Part shown: positions 1-9,782 of the stretch, piece after piece | Position numbering within the stretch: the stretch's first letter is position 1 | Layout: each line of letters opens with the position of its first letter | Assembly: GCF_900091455.1 (NCBI RefSeq) | Contig: NZ_LT607412.1 | Span: forward strand, 6,014,001 to 6,078,000 | Origin: Micromonospora coriariae | GTDB taxonomy: Bacteria; Actinomycetota; Actinomycetes; Mycobacteriales; Micromonosporaceae | Reading direction: 5' to 3' | Length of the DNA stretch: 64,000 bases | Translations under genes and position numbers: made by a program | The notes under the pieces: generated by a model | What the model was told of the DNA's origin: nothing | The model's database searches: none | Seen by the model: only the letters and a program-made list of their open reading frames with translations

Positions 1-572
1 AGCAGGCGCGTACCGCCGTCAAGGTCGTCGCCGACACCGGCCGGCAGGCGCTGGAGGAGATGCGCCGGCTGGTCGGCGTCCTGCGGGACGCCGGCCCGAC
101 CGGCGCGGGCGGCCCGGACGCGCCCGTGGCGGCCGTCGACCCGGAACACCGCCGCCTCGCCCTGGCCGAGCTGCCCGACCTGCTGGCCCGGTTCCGCGAC
201 GCCGGGCTGCTCATCCGGCACACCGTCGACGGCGAGCCGCCGCCGCTCCCACCCGGGTTGGAGTTGACCATCTACCGCGTGGTGCAGGAGGCGCTGACCA
301 ACGCGCTCAAGCACGCCGGGGTCGGCGCCGGTGTCGAGCTGACCCTCGCGTACGGCGCCGATGCCGTCGTGGTCCGGGTGGTCGACGACGGCCGGGGCCG
401 GCCGGTGGTAAGCCCGGCGCCGTCCGGCGGTCACGGTCTGCTCGGCATGCGTGAGCGGTTGACGGTGTACGACGGCAGCCTCACCGCCGGCGCCCGGCTG
501 GCCGGGGGCTGGCAGCTCGAAGTACGGCTGCCGCTACCGTCGGAGCCCGCAACGGAGGTGATCGCGGCATGA
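1..572 (+). CDS. Sensor histidine kinase, C-terminal part (NarL/DesK type)
   Basis: The frame is open from base 3, so the gene starts outside the window. What remains is the end of the HisKA_3 dimerisation helix (ALEEMRRLVGVLR) and the HATPase domain. The N box is YRVVQEALTNALKHAG, the G1 box is VDDGRGRP and the G2 box is GHGLLGMRERL. This is the short ATPase domain of kinases that partner LuxR/NarL regulators. The stop overlaps the start of the next gene (ATGA), so the pair is translationally coupled. The sensor input domain cannot be seen, so the signal is unknown. An ABC exporter downstream suggests cell-envelope or drug sensing; that part is inference. Confidence 0.93.
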   Translation, partial: QARTAVKVVADTGRQALEEMRRLVGVLRDAGPTGAGGPDAPVAAVDPEHRRLALAELPDLLARFRDAGLLIRHTVDGEPPPLPPGLELTIYRVVQEALTNALKHAGVGAGVELTLAYGADAVVVRVVDDGRGRPVVSPAPSGGHGLLGMRERLTVYDGSLTAGARLAGGWQLEVRLPLPSEPATEVIAA

Positions 573-1234
573 CGGTCCGGGTGGTGATCGTGGACGACCA
601 GGCGCTGGTGCGCGCCGGGTTCCGGATGGTGCTGGACTCCCAGCCCGACCTGGAGGTGGTGGGGGAGGCGATCGACGGCGCGGACGCCCTGCGGGTGCTC
701 GCCCGCACCGAGGCCGACGTGGTGGTGATGGACATCCGGATGCCGACCATGGACGGGGTGGAGGCGACCCGGCGGCTCTGCGCGGACCGGCCCGCCGGCC
801 CTCCCCGGGTGCTCGTGCTGACCACCTTCGACACCGAGGCGGACGCGTTCGCCGCGTTGCAGGCCGGGGCGAGCGGCTTCCTGCTCAAGAACGTCCCGCC
901 GGAGGAGCTGCTGGCCGCGATCCGGGTGGTCGCCGAGGGCGACTCGGTGGTCGCGCCGTCGATCACGCGGCGGCTGCTGGACCGGTTCGCCGGCCAGCTC
1001 GGCGCCGGCCCGACGGGCGACCCTCGGCTGGCGCAGCTCACCGAGCGGGAGCGGGAGGTGCTGCTGCTGGTCGCGCAGGGCCTGTCCAACGCGGAGATCG
1101 CCGCCCGGGTGCACGTGGCCGAAGCGACGGTGAAGACCCACGTCGGGCGGATCCTGGCCAAGCTCCAGTTGCGCGACCGGGTCCAGGCGGTGGTGCTGGC
1201 GTACGAGAGCGGGCTGGTCACGCCCGGCGGATGA
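569..1234 (+). CDS. Response regulator, NarL/LuxR family
   Basis: This 221-aa protein has a receiver domain at residues 1-120, with acidic pair D9/D10, phosphoacceptor D55 in VVMDIRMP and the lysine in FLLKNVPP. A LuxR-type helix-turn-helix follows at about 152-215 ([20 protein letters not shown], then [17 protein letters not shown]). It should be phosphorylated by the kinase encoded just upstream and bind DNA as a dimer. The ATG overlaps the kinase stop by 4 nt. A perfect inverted repeat at 1238-1261 follows the stop and may be its operator or a terminator. The likely target is the ABC transporter 147 nt downstream. Confidence 0.96.
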   Translation: MTVRVVIVDDQALVRAGFRMVLDSQPDLEVVGEAIDGADALRVLARTEADVVVMDIRMPTMDGVEATRRLCADRPAGPPRVLVLTTFDTEADAFAALQAGASGFLLKNVPPEELLAAIRVVAEGDSVVAPSITRRLLDRFAGQLGAGPTGDPRLAQLTEREREVLLLVAQGLSNAEIAARVHVAEATVKTHVGRILAKLQLRDRVQAVVLAYESGLVTPGG

Positions 1235-1237
1235 CCG

Positions 1238-1261
1238 GGCGTACGACCCAGGTCGTACGCC
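1238..1261. repeat. Perfect palindrome after the response regulator gene
   Basis: GGCGTACGACC and its exact reverse complement are separated by only CA, directly after the regulator stop codon. There is no T tract. It could be a short transcription stop, or a dimeric operator in front of the ABC transporter. The sequence alone does not decide. Confidence 0.6.
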
Positions 1262-1380
1262 GGTGGTGGGCGCACCGCGACCCGGGACGCACACAGGTCG
1301 AGCGCTCAGGTGGAGATCGACTGACCCGCTTCGGCCATAGCGTCGGAGGGGTCCGATCCGCACCCTGACCGGGAGCCCAG

Positions 1381-2172
1381 ATGTCCCTCGCACCTCCCAC
1401 CCACGCCGGCAACGGCGTCGCGGTCACCGCTCGTGGCCTGGAAAAACGGTACGGCAGTGGTCCCGCCGCGGTCGTCGCGCTCGATGGCGTGGACCTCGAT
1501 GTCGCCGCCGGCCGGTTCACCGCCATCATGGGTCCGTCCGGCTCCGGAAAGTCGACGCTGATGCACTGCCTGGCAGGGCTGGACCGGCCGAGCGCCGGCT
1601 CGGTCGGCATCGGTGCGGCCGACCTCGGCCGGCTCGACGACCGGCGACTCACCCTGCTGCGCCGTGACCGGGTCGGCTTCGTCTTCCAGAAGTTCAACCT
1701 GCTGCCGGCCCTGACCGCCGAGGAGAACATCGTGCTGCCGCTGGCCATCGCCGGCCGGCGGCCCGACCCGGCCTGGCTGCGCCAGGTGGTGGCGGCCGTG
1801 GGGCTGGCCGACCGTCTGCGGCACCGACCCGCGGAACTCTCCGGTGGCCAGCAGCAGCGGGTCGCGGTGGCCCGCGCCCTGATCACCAAGCCGTGGGTGA
1901 TCTTCGCCGACGAGCCGACCGGGAACCTGGACTCCCGCTCCGGGGCGGAGGTGCTGCGGCTGCTGCGGGAGGCCGTCGACACCCTGGGCCAGACCGTGAT
2001 CATGGTGACCCACGACCCGGTGGCCGCCGGGCACGCCGACCGGGCGGTCTTCCTGGCCGACGGGCGGCTGGTCGGCGACCTCGCCACGCCCACCGCCGAG
2101 CAGGTGCTGGACACCCTCGCCGGTCTCGACCCGGCACGCCCCCGCGCCGGCACGGGGGCGGTGCCGCGATGA
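1381..2172 (+). CDS. ABC transporter ATP-binding protein (MacB/LolD type)
   Basis: The 263-aa ATPase has Walker [10 protein letters not shown] at residues 51-59, Q-loop VFQKFNLL, signature [15 protein letters not shown], Walker [11 protein letters not shown] and switch His in VTHD. It belongs to the LolD/MacB/FtsE group that powers FtsX-like permeases. The ATG has a GGGAG Shine-Dalgarno 5 nt upstream and the stop overlaps the permease start (ATGA). Together they form an exporter of the kind often controlled by an adjacent NarL-type two-component system, typically for lipids, peptides or antibiotics. The substrate is not identifiable. Confidence 0.97.
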   Translation: MSLAPPTHAGNGVAVTARGLEKRYGSGPAAVVALDGVDLDVAAGRFTAIMGPSGSGKSTLMHCLAGLDRPSAGSVGIGAADLGRLDDRRLTLLRRDRVGFVFQKFNLLPALTAEENIVLPLAIAGRRPDPAWLRQVVAAVGLADRLRHRPAELSGGQQQRVAVARALITKPWVIFADEPTGNLDSRSGAEVLRLLREAVDTLGQTVIMVTHDPVAAGHADRAVFLADGRLVGDLATPTAEQVLDTLAGLDPARPRAGTGAVPR

Positions 2173-4643
2173 TCCGTCTGACCCTGCGTTCACTTCGCGC
2201 CGAAGCCCTGCGCATGCTGCTCTCCGCGCTGGCCGTCGTGCTCGGTGTCGCGTTCATCGCCGGCACCCTGATTTTGGTCGACGGGATGCGTGCCGGGGCG
2301 TACGACCGGGCCGGCGCCTTCGACCGGCACACCGACCTGGGCGTCTACCCGACCGGCGACCGGCCGCTGCCCGCCGGCCTGGTCGACCGGGTCCGGACGG
2401 TGGACGGGGTGGCCGCCGCCGCCGGCGAGCTGACCGGCACCGGCGGGGTCATCGGCACCGACGGTCGGCCGGTACTCGGCTACGCCGTGCTCGCCGCCAT
2501 CCCCACCGAGGACGCCCTGCGCTCGTACGACGTGGTCGCCGGCCGGCTGCCCGACCGTGCCGGTGAGGTGGTGCTCGACGCGCCAACGGTCGCCGAGGAG
2601 GGCTTCACCCTCGGCGCCCCGGTCCGGATCGGCGGCACCGGGGGCGCGGCCCGCCCGTACACCCTGGTCGGCACCGTCGACGTGGCCGGCACCGTACGCG
2701 ACATCGGTGGTCCGTTCATCGGCCTGGTCGGGCCGGACGCGCTCGCGGTCACCGGCGAGCGCGGGTACGGCCGGATCATGGTGGCGGCCCGGCCGGGAGC
2801 CTCCGCCACGGCGGTGGCCGATCGGGTACGCACCGTCGTGGGCGACGACACCAGCGTGAAGAGCCGACCACAGATCCTCGACGAGGCCGTCGACGACGCG
2901 GTCCGCAGCCTGAACGCGTTCACCATGTTGCTGATGATCTTCGTGGGCGTCGCCGTGGTGGTGGCCGGCTTCGTCATCGCCAACACCTTCGCGATCGTGC
3001 TGGCGCAACGCACCCGGCGGACCGCGCTGCTCCGGCTGATCGGCGCCACCCGGGGCCAGGTCTTCAGGTCCACCCTGCTGGAGTCGGCAGTGGTCGGGAT
3101 GGTGGCCTCCGCGCTCGGGGTACTGCTCGGGTTGGGCCTCGCCGGCGGGATGCGGCTGCTGATGTCCCGGCTGGACGTGCCGGCCACCGGCGGGATCACA
3201 GTGACCGGTTCGACCGTGCTGACCAGCCTGCTGCTCGGCACCGTGCTCACCGTCGGCGCCGCGCTGCTGCCCGCCTGGCGGGGCACCCGGGTCGCCCCGG
3301 TGGCCGCGCTCACCGACGCCGCGGTGCAGCCCAGCCGGGGCGCCGGTCCGCTCCGGCTGACTCTCGGCGCGGTGGTGCTGGCCACCGGTGTCGCCGCGCT
3401 CGCCGGCGCCGCCAGCGCCGGTCAGCTGCTGCTGGTGGCCGTCGGCGGCGTGCTGGCCTTCTTCGGGATCGTGCTCTTCGGGCCGGTGCTCGTTCCGGCG
3501 CTGGTCCGAACCTTCGGTTGGCCGGCGCACCGCCTGGCCGGGGCGACCGCCGGGCTGGCGGTGGCCAACGCGGTCCGCAACCCACGCAGGGTCGCCGCGA
3601 CCGCCACCGCCCTGGTGATCGGGATCGGACTGGTGTCGGCGTTCGTGGTCGGCGCGCACAGCACCAAGGACGGCATCGAGCGCAGCGTCGACGCGCAGAT
3701 CGGAACCGACTTCGTGGTCACCGGCATCGGCCAGGACCTGCCCGCCCCGCTCGCCGGTGAGCTGGCGGCCCGTCCCGAGTTGGGCGTCGTGCACGAGCAA
3801 CGCAGCACGGTCACCGCCGGCGTCGAGGTCCGCGCCGCCCACCCGGCGCTGGTCGGCCGCACGTTGACCGGGGTGCTCGCCGGCGACGTCGGTCGGCTCG
3901 GACCCGGGCAGGTGCTGGTGCACCGCGAGCTGGCGCAGGCGCGCGGCTGGCAGGTCGGCTCCCCGGTCACCGTGCGCGGGCGACCGTTCCGGGTGGCCGC
4001 GGTGGTCACCGACGACACCTCCGCCAGCGGCGCGCCCGCCGGTCACATAATCGACATGGCCGACGCGGACTTCGCCGCGATCTTCCCCGACCAGCGGGCC
4101 TTCCTCGCCGAGATCGATCCCGCCGCCGGGGTGGACGTCGAGCGGGCCCGGGACGCGATCGAGGCGGTGCTGGGCCGCTACCCGACGGTGAACCTGTTGG
4201 ACCAGGGCGCCTACAAGAAGATGCTCACCGGCACGGTGGACATGGTGCTGGCCCTCGTCACCGCGCTGCTCGGCCTGGCCGTGGTGATCGCCCTGGTCGG
4301 TGTGGCGAACACGCTGAGTCTCTCGGTGGTGGAGCGCACCCGGGAGAACGCGGTGCTGCGGGCGGTCGGGCTCACCCGGGGCCGGATGCGGGCCATGCTC
4401 GCCGTGGAGGCGGTGCTGATGGCGCTGGTCGGCGCGGTGCTCGGAATCGGGTTGGGCACCGGGGTCAGCGCCTCCGCGATGGCCCTGCTGGCCCGCCTGG
4501 GCGGGGAGTTCCACGTGGTGCTGCCGATCGGGCAGCTCGGGCTCATCCTCGGCGTCGCGGTGCTGGCCGCCCTGCTCGCCTCGGTGCTGCCGGCCCGCCG
4601 GGCGCTGTCCCGGCCGGTCGTCGAGGCGCTCGACGACCAGTGA
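2169..4643 (+). CDS. FtsX-like permease, ABC transporter
   Basis: This is an 824-aa membrane protein starting [20 protein letters not shown]. It has an N-terminal membrane helix, a large extracytoplasmic domain, a three-helix FtsX block near residues 250-420, a second extracytoplasmic domain, and a C-terminal FtsX block ([20 protein letters not shown] onward). This is the fused two-repeat permease organisation common in actinobacteria. The start was chosen at 2169 because it overlaps the ATPase stop and begins with the conserved signal-anchor. It works with the upstream ATPase. Confidence 0.95.
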   Translation: MIRLTLRSLRAEALRMLLSALAVVLGVAFIAGTLILVDGMRAGAYDRAGAFDRHTDLGVYPTGDRPLPAGLVDRVRTVDGVAAAAGELTGTGGVIGTDGRPVLGYAVLAAIPTEDALRSYDVVAGRLPDRAGEVVLDAPTVAEEGFTLGAPVRIGGTGGAARPYTLVGTVDVAGTVRDIGGPFIGLVGPDALAVTGERGYGRIMVAARPGASATAVADRVRTVVGDDTSVKSRPQILDEAVDDAVRSLNAFTMLLMIFVGVAVVVAGFVIANTFAIVLAQRTRRTALLRLIGATRGQVFRSTLLESAVVGMVASALGVLLGLGLAGGMRLLMSRLDVPATGGITVTGSTVLTSLLLGTVLTVGAALLPAWRGTRVAPVAALTDAAVQPSRGAGPLRLTLGAVVLATGVAALAGAASAGQLLLVAVGGVLAFFGIVLFGPVLVPALVRTFGWPAHRLAGATAGLAVANAVRNPRRVAATATALVIGIGLVSAFVVGAHSTKDGIERSVDAQIGTDFVVTGIGQDLPAPLAGELAARPELGVVHEQRSTVTAGVEVRAAHPALVGRTLTGVLAGDVGRLGPGQVLVHRELAQARGWQVGSPVTVRGRPFRVAAVVTDDTSASGAPAGHIIDMADADFAAIFPDQRAFLAEIDPAAGVDVERARDAIEAVLGRYPTVNLLDQGAYKKMLTGTVDMVLALVTALLGLAVVIALVGVANTLSLSVVERTRENAVLRAVGLTRGRMRAMLAVEAVLMALVGAVLGIGLGTGVSASAMALLARLGGEFHVVLPIGQLGLILGVAVLAALLASVLPARRALSRPVVEALDDQ

Positions 4644-4671
4644 CCGGCGGCGACGCGGACGGACATCCGCC

Positions 4672-4709
4672 GGCCGGCCCCGCCGTCTTCCCCGGCGGCG
4701 GGACCGGCC
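4672..4709. terminator. Bidirectional terminator-like hairpin
   Basis: GGCCGG-CCCGCCG and its reverse complement, with one internal mismatch and a 7-9-nt loop, lie in the 79-bp gap between two convergent genes. It is GC-only without a U tract, as is usual in actinobacteria. It probably ends transcripts from both sides. Confidence 0.6.
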
Positions 4710-4722
4710 AGCGGTGCCGGGT

Positions 4723-5985
4723 CTACAGGCGCTCGACCATCGGGCCGGCGCACCGGTTGCGGGAGTCGAAGACGTAACGGGCGTGCCGGACCACCAGGTC
4801 GTAGTCGAAGCAGTCGTGGTCGGTGACCACGACCACGCCGTCCGACGCGCGCACCTCGTGCTCGGTCAGCCCGACCACTGTCACCCCGGCGGGGATATGG
4901 TGCGCCTCGGCATACGGCTCGACCGCGTGGACCTCGGCGCCGAGGGCCTGCAGCCGCCGGGCCACGTCGACCGCGGGGGAGTCCCGCATGTCGCCGGTGT
5001 TCTTCTTGTACGCCAGCCCGAGCAGCAGCAGCCGGGCGCCGCTGACCGCCCGGCCGCCCCGGTTCAGCCCTGCCATGATCCGCTGGGCGACGTGCTCGGG
5101 CATCTCGTGGTTGACGTCGTTGGCCAGCTCGATGAACCGGAACTGCCGACCGAGGCGACGCTTGACCTGCCACGACAGGTAGCACGGGTCGATTGGCAGG
5201 CAGTGCCCGCCGACGCCGGGGCCGGGCCGGAACGGCATGAAGCCGAACGGCTTGGTCTCCGCCGCGTCGATCGCCTGCCAGACGTCGATGTCCAGATGGT
5301 GCGAGAGCATCGTCAGCTCGTTGATCAGCGCGATGTTGACCTGGCGGAAGGTGTTCTCGATCAGCTTGGTCAGCTCGGCGACCCGGGTGGAGTCCACAGG
5401 CACTGTGCGCTCCACGAGGCGTCGGTAGAAGCCGTCCACCCGGTCCAGCGACGTCTGGTCCACCCCGGAGACCACCTTGGGAGTGTTCTCCAGTCGCCAC
5501 GTCGGGTTGCCCGGGTCGATCCGCTCAGGGCTGTAGCCGAGGTGGAAGTCGCCCGGGCTGTGCAGCCCGCTGGCCGACTCCAGCAGGGGTCGCAGCAGCT
5601 CCTCGGTGGTGCCCGGATAGGTGGTGGACTCCAGGATCACGGTGCTGCCCGGCCGCACGTACGGGCCGATGCCGATGCCGGCCTGCTCGACGAAGCTCAG
5701 GTCGGGCGTGCCGTCCCGCAGCGGGGTGGGCACGGTGATGACGCAGATGTCGAAGCCTTCGGCGTCGGTGTACTCGGTGCTCGGGTGGTACCGGCCGCTG
5801 CCCAGCGCCCGGCCCAGACGGTCGGTCGGGATGTCCTCGACGAACGACTCGCCGGAGGCGAGCCGCTTCACCCGGTCGGCGTCGACGTCGAGGCCGACCA
5901 CGTCCAGACCCGCCTCGACGGCGCGCATGGCCAACGGCAGTCCGACGTACCCCTGGCCGATCACGACCAACTTCTCAGCGCTCAC
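4723..5985 (-). CDS. Nucleotide-sugar dehydrogenase (UDP-GlcNAc/UDP-ManNAc dehydrogenase family)
   Basis: This 420-aa NAD-dependent 6-dehydrogenase oxidises a UDP- or GDP-sugar to its uronate. The N-terminal Rossmann motif is GQGYVGLPLA (residues 10-19). The central domain includes ESTTYPGTTEE and a substrate region with KLIENTFR and NELT. The catalytic Cys262 lies in GGHCLPIDP, followed by the C-terminal NAD/UDP domain. The sequence is closer to WbpA/WecC enzymes than to UDP-glucose dehydrogenase. It starts at GTG with AGGAG six bases upstream. It probably feeds the polysaccharide genes at 17.7-23.6 kb. The exact substrate is uncertain. Confidence 0.92.
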   Translation of the reverse strand: MSAEKLVVIGQGYVGLPLAMRAVEAGLDVVGLDVDADRVKRLASGESFVEDIPTDRLGRALGSGRYHPSTEYTDAEGFDICVITVPTPLRDGTPDLSFVEQAGIGIGPYVRPGSTVILESTTYPGTTEELLRPLLESASGLHSPGDFHLGYSPERIDPGNPTWRLENTPKVVSGVDQTSLDRVDGFYRRLVERTVPVDSTRVAELTKLIENTFRQVNIALINELTMLSHHLDIDVWQAIDAAETKPFGFMPFRPGPGVGGHCLPIDPCYLSWQVKRRLGRQFRFIELANDVNHEMPEHVAQRIMAGLNRGGRAVSGARLLLLGLAYKKNTGDMRDSPAVDVARRLQALGAEVHAVEPYAEAHHIPAGVTVVGLTEHEVRASDGVVVVTDHDCFDYDLVVRHARYVFDSRNRCAGPMVERL

Positions 5986-6100
5986 CCGGGCTCCTGCGGC
6001 AGATGGTGGAAATGACCTGCTGAGAGCCTAGAGACGTCTTCGGCGACGTAAGTCCGTTTTGGGGAAATCGGTGCTGGTGGGACAGATGGCGCTGCCCAGC

Positions 6101-7456
6101 TCAGCCGGCCGGTGGCCCCTCTGGTTCGGTCGGCGGGCTCGTGGTGGTGGACGGCTCGGCCGTGGGTGACGGGTCGTTGGGCGGCGGGGTCGTCGGATCG
6201 GTGGGCGGCGCGGTGGTTGCGCTCGGCGTCGGCGTCGGCGTGCTGGCCGTCTCGCTGGGCTGTGCGCTCGGCGTCGCGCTGACCGTCGCCGACGGGGTGG
6301 TGTCGGGAACGTTCTGCCGGTTCGGCCGGGTCGGTTTCTCGGTGATCTCCTCATTCACCGCCGGCAGGTCCATCTGGCGAGTCGGCTCCGACGTCGGAGT
6401 GGTGATCGGCAGGTTGACCGCCGGGTCCTCGCCGGCGTGCCGCGCCGCGCCCAGGGCGGCGCCCAGGCCGACCAGCGCGACCAGGGCGGCCGCCGCCGCG
6501 CCGACCAGCGGACCACGGCGTCGCCGACGGCCGGCCACCGCCGCGCCGAGCTGCACGTCGGTGCGGGTGCCCGGTCCGGCGCCGCGCAGCGGGGTAGCCG
6601 CCGTCACCATCGCGGTGGGGGGCTCGCCGCCGGTCACCGCCAACCGGGCCGCCTCGGCCATCGCCGCGCCGCTGCTGAACCGGTCGAGCGGATCCTTGGC
6701 CAGTGCCTGGGACACCAGCGCGCGGACCGACTCCGGGATGTCGTGCGGCAGCTCCGGCGGCTCGTCGTCAAGGTGCCGGACGGCGACCTGGAGCGGGTTG
6801 TCGCCGGTGAACGGCGGACCGCCGGTCAGGCAGCAGTACGCGACCGCGCCCAGGGCGTAGATGTCGGTGGCCCCGCTGACCGGCCGGCCGGCGGCCTGCT
6901 CGGGTGCCATGTAGAGAGCCGTGCCCGGCACCGCGTTGGTGCTGGTGATGCTTGTGACGTTGGTGGAACGGGCCACGCCGAAGTCGACCAGGACGACAGT
7001 GCCGTCCTCGTGCACCAGCAGGTTGCTGGGCTTGACGTCGCGGTGCACGATGCCGCCGCGGTGCGCCGCGTTCAGCGCCTGGGCCGCCTGAGCCACGATC
7101 GACATCGTCTCGGCCACGTCGAGCCGGCCGGCCGCCTCGATCCGCTTGGACAACGGCTCGCCGTCGACGAACTCCATGACCAGGTAGTCGGCCCGACCGC
7201 CGTCGGGCAGGTCGTCCTCGCCGCAGTCGTAGACCTGCACGATGCCCGGGTGCCGCAGCGCCGCCATGATCCGCGCCTCGGCCCGGAACCGGGCGATGAA
7301 GTCGGGATCGGAGACCAGCGCCGGCAGCAGGACCTTGACCGCGACCTGCCGACCGAGGACCAGGTCAGAGGCACGCCAAACCTCGCCCATGCCGCCGGTG
7401 GCGACACGTTCGTCCAGGCGGTAGCGACCGCTGAGCACGACCTCCGATGACAACAC
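6101..7456 (-). CDS. Membrane serine/threonine protein kinase (PknB-like)
   Basis: A Hanks-type kinase of about 451 aa. After VLSSEVVLSGRYRLDERV come the glycine loop VATGGMGEVW, VAVKVLL lysine, HRDVKPSNLL, DFG in VDFGVA, APE in YMAPEQAAG, and an activation loop rich in Ser/Thr. A single membrane helix (GPLVGAAAAALVALVGLGAA) follows near residue 330. The rest is an extracytoplasmic Pro/Thr/Ser/Glu tail with no PASTA repeats. The open frame extends upstream to 7717, but that part is not kinase-like. GTG 7456 sits 6 nt after TACGGT, a -10 box, so the mRNA may be leaderless. TTG 7453 is the alternative start. Confidence 0.9.
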   Translation of the reverse strand: MLSSEVVLSGRYRLDERVATGGMGEVWRASDLVLGRQVAVKVLLPALVSDPDFIARFRAEARIMAALRHPGIVQVYDCGEDDLPDGGRADYLVMEFVDGEPLSKRIEAAGRLDVAETMSIVAQAAQALNAAHRGGIVHRDVKPSNLLVHEDGTVVLVDFGVARSTNVTSITSTNAVPGTALYMAPEQAAGRPVSGATDIYALGAVAYCCLTGGPPFTGDNPLQVAVRHLDDEPPELPHDIPESVRALVSQALAKDPLDRFSSGAAMAEAARLAVTGGEPPTAMVTAATPLRGAGPGTRTDVQLGAAVAGRRRRRGPLVGAAAAALVALVGLGAALGAARHAGEDPAVNLPITTPTSEPTRQMDLPAVNEEITEKPTRPNRQNVPDTTPSATVSATPSAQPSETASTPTPTPSATTAPPTDPTTPPPNDPSPTAEPSTTTSPPTEPEGPPAG

Positions 7457-7988
7457 GGCATTACCGTACCCAGAGAGCCGCGGAACGTCGCGCCGCGGCT
7501 GGTCGGCCGGGTGGCCGTACCCGCCGGTCCATCCGGTCTGACCTGTGTGGACCTGGACCGGTCTGTGACGCTTCGGCAACACCCTGTGACGAAATCTGAC
7601 ACACGGCGGCGTGCGCTTGCCCGGCGGTGGCGCGGAAGCGCCTACTGGCGCGCGGAGCGTCCGCCGGTCACTGGGCGTTACGACGACTCGCCGTACGGCG
7701 GGCTTGATAATTGTCACTCTTCCGTGACGTGGTGCCGACTTGTCACCCTCTTCGGTTCCCTCCTAGCGTTAGCCCGGCTCGGGCCGGCCGGGGGGCAACG
7801 CGTCGAGAAGAGACCGCCGTGGCGCTGGTCCAGACCCCCCGCCCCGACCAACGAGGGCGCGGGCGCGATCACGTTCGGCGGAGGGGCGGTGCGGTGCGGG
7901 AGCTGGTCGGGCCGACGGCTCACGCCGCCTGGAATGCTCCGGCGTGGTGGATCAGGGCGGGGCGTCCCGGACGATCCGTGGCCCGCGG
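7457..7988. other. Divergent promoter region between the kinase and sigma factor genes
   Basis: About 530 nt without a convincing gene. It carries the putative -10 of the kinase on the minus strand (7463-7468) and the sigma-gene promoter on the plus strand (7740-7769). A long GC-rich leader runs to the sigma start. Several GTGAC/GTCAC half-sites lie between 7560 and 7745. A short plus-strand frame at 7818-7992 is not supported. Confidence 0.5.
7740..7769 (+). promoter_or_regulatory. Probable promoter of the sigma factor gene
   Basis: TTGTCA, an 18-nt spacer and TAGCGT match the housekeeping actinobacterial consensus. Transcription would start near 7776, leaving a leader of about 210 nt before the sigma factor start. 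Confidence 0.55.
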
Positions 7989-8702
7989 ATGACCGGCGAG
8001 CTGTCGGAGGCGGTCACCGCGGCGCAGGACGGGGACGAGGACGCCTTCCGCTTTCTCTACCGCAGCCTCCAACCCGGCCTGCTGCGCTACCTGACCGCCC
8101 TGGTCGGCGCGGACGCCGAGGACGTCGCGTCGGAGACCTGGCTGCAGATATCCCGCGACCTGCCCAGCTTCACCGGCGGCGAGTTCCGCGCCTGGACCGT
8201 CACCATCGCCCGCAACCGGGCGATGGACCACCTGCGCCGCGTGCGGCGCCGACCGTCGCTGCCGGTCCCGGTGCAGGCGCTCGCCGACCTGGCCGGCGAC
8301 GCGGACACCGCCGAGCGGGCGGGCGAGACGATCGGGACCGAGGCGGCGCTGGCCCTGATCGCCACCCTGCCGCCGCGCGAGGCCGAGGCGGTCCTGTTGC
8401 GCGCCGTGATCGGCTTGGACGCGGAGTCCGCCGGCCGTGTGCTGGGCCGCCGGGCCGGCGCCGTGCGGACCGCCGCCCACCGAGGCCTGCGGCGACTCGC
8501 CGCCCTGATGGAACGGCAGGAGCAGGCCACACCACCGGCCGCCGCCGAGGGCGTCGCGCCGTCCCTGGCCGCCGACGGCGTCGCGCCGTCGATGGGCACC
8601 GACGGCGCCGCGCCGTCCGTGGGCGCCGAGGTCGTGCCGCCGCCCCGTCCGCGCACCGGCCGGTCCCCGCGGACGTCAAACGCTGAACCGGCGGACGGCT
8701 GA
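7989..8702 (+). CDS. ECF-like RNA polymerase sigma factor with repetitive C-terminal tail
   Basis: This 237-aa protein has region 2 (DAFRFLYRSLQPGLLRYLTA, then DVASETWLQISRDL and FRAWTVTIARNRAMDHLRR) and region 4 (ALIATLPPREAEAVLLRAVI, then AGAVRTAAHRGLRRLAALM). A roughly 65-residue Ala/Pro tail follows with three copies of a GVAPS-type repeat, which is unusual because most ECF factors end after region 4. ATG 7989 begins the conserved part. GTG 7944 upstream is possible, and neither has a strong ribosome site. The next gene, 16 nt downstream, encodes a membrane protein that may regulate it. Confidence 0.9.
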   Translation: MTGELSEAVTAAQDGDEDAFRFLYRSLQPGLLRYLTALVGADAEDVASETWLQISRDLPSFTGGEFRAWTVTIARNRAMDHLRRVRRRPSLPVPVQALADLAGDADTAERAGETIGTEAALALIATLPPREAEAVLLRAVIGLDAESAGRVLGRRAGAVRTAAHRGLRRLAALMERQEQATPPAAAEGVAPSLAADGVAPSMGTDGAAPSVGAEVVPPPRPRTGRSPRTSNAEPADG

Positions 8703-8718
8703 CGTGAGGGGATTCCGG

Positions 8719-9624
8719 ATGAACCCGAACCGGCCGGACCGGCGGGCCGAGCGGGCTGAGACCGAGCGGCTGCTCGACGCGGCCCGTGCCGGCGCTTCCG
8801 CCACTCCCGACGCCGCGCCGGAAGAGGGTCGAGCCTCCAGCCCCGCCGTCCCGGATGCCGCAGCCGCCCAGGTCCGCGCGTCCACCCCCGCCGACCCCGA
8901 CGTGCACGTGGTGGACCCGTTGGCCCGGCTGCTCGCCGCGGCCGCCGGTCCGGCCCGACCTGGCGAGCTGGCCGGTGAGGAGGCCGCACTGGCCGCGTTC
9001 CGGGCCGATCGGGCCAACCAGGCCCCGACCGTCGCCGGCCGGCCGCACCGCCGACGGCTGACCACCAGCGCGGTGGCCTGGATGGGCGCGCTGGCCGCCA
9101 CCGCCACCGCGGGCGCCGCGTTCGCGGCGGTCACCCTGGACCGGGCGCCGGACCCGGTGCCGGTGACACCCAGCAGCAACCCATCCCCGACCCCCAGCGA
9201 CGTCGAGACGGCCCCGTCCGGTGACCGCACCGCCTCGCCCGGCCGGTCGACACCCCCCACGCCGTCCGCCACCAGCACGCCGTCCGCGATCGGTACACCC
9301 TCGCCCGCCGACCAGCTGCGCGGACTGTGCCGCGCCTGGCAGGCCAAGAAGCCCGAGCAGCGGGACAGGGCGCTGCGGACGCAGGCCTTCCAGGAGCTGG
9401 TGACCGCCGCCGGCGGTGCCGGCGAGGTCGAGGCGTACTGCCAGCGGCTGGTGCCCGAGGCGAAGCCGTCCACGTCGGCGAAGGCGAAGTCGTCCACGTC
9501 GGCGAAGGCGAAGTCGTCCACGTCGGCGAAGGCGAAGTCGTCCACGTCGGCGAAGGTGAGGTCGTTCACGTCGGCGAAGGCCAAGCCGTCACACCCGGCG
9601 ATCGGCCGGCCAGCCCCGGAGTGA
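8719..9624 (+). CDS. Membrane-anchored hypothetical protein, possible sigma-factor partner
   Basis: The start is ATG 8719 because GAGGGG lies 7 nt upstream. The GTG at 8704 overlaps that ribosome site. The 301-aa product has a cytoplasmic N-terminal part, one membrane helix (VAWMGALAATATAGAAFAAV) and an exported Pro/Ser/Thr linker. Next comes a small Cys-containing region (LRGLCRAW through VEAYCQRL) and five tandem 8-residue repeats of the STSAKAK type. Its position after an ECF sigma gene suggests an anti-sigma role. No zinc anti-sigma motif (HxxxCxxC) is present, so that role is only inferred. Confidence 0.75.
   Translation: MNPNRPDRRAERAETERLLDAARAGASATPDAAPEEGRASSPAVPDAAAAQVRASTPADPDVHVVDPLARLLAAAAGPARPGELAGEEAALAAFRADRANQAPTVAGRPHRRRLTTSAVAWMGALAATATAGAAFAAVTLDRAPDPVPVTPSSNPSPTPSDVETAPSGDRTASPGRSTPPTPSATSTPSAIGTPSPADQLRGLCRAWQAKKPEQRDRALRTQAFQELVTAAGGAGEVEAYCQRLVPEAKPSTSAKAKSSTSAKAKSSTSAKAKSSTSAKVRSFTSAKAKPSHPAIGRPAPE
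9466..9585 (+). repeat. Five tandem copies of a 24-bp coding minisatellite
   Basis: Units start at 9466, 9490, 9514, 9538 and 9562. The first three are nearly identical at the DNA level and the last two diverge slightly. Each encodes (S/P)STSAKAK. Low divergence suggests recent slippage, so copy number may vary between strains. Confidence 0.9.
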
Positions 9625-9782
9625 GCGTCCGACGGCCGTGGGCGTTCGTTCCGCCCTACACCGGGAAATTCGTCTGTTAGACAGAGGTTGGTGGCGCCGT
9701 GGACGGCCCCGGACGGTGTCGGTGGGTGGGTTTACGGTGGCACGATGTCCCGGCGCCGACGCAGGGAGAGGGGGCCCGACCG

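Noticed and set aside
6028..6354. Arg/Pro-rich minus-strand open frame
   Set aside because: It overlaps the end of the kinase gene in another frame and is a GC-bias shadow.
7818..7992. Small upstream gene before the sigma factor (start near 7818)
   Set aside because: Composition is non-protein (Arg/Gly/Pro-rich) and it overlaps the sigma start; there is no clear ribosome site.
9466..9585. CRISPR-like repeat array
   Set aside because: The units are contiguous 24-mers without spacers and lie in frame inside a coding sequence.
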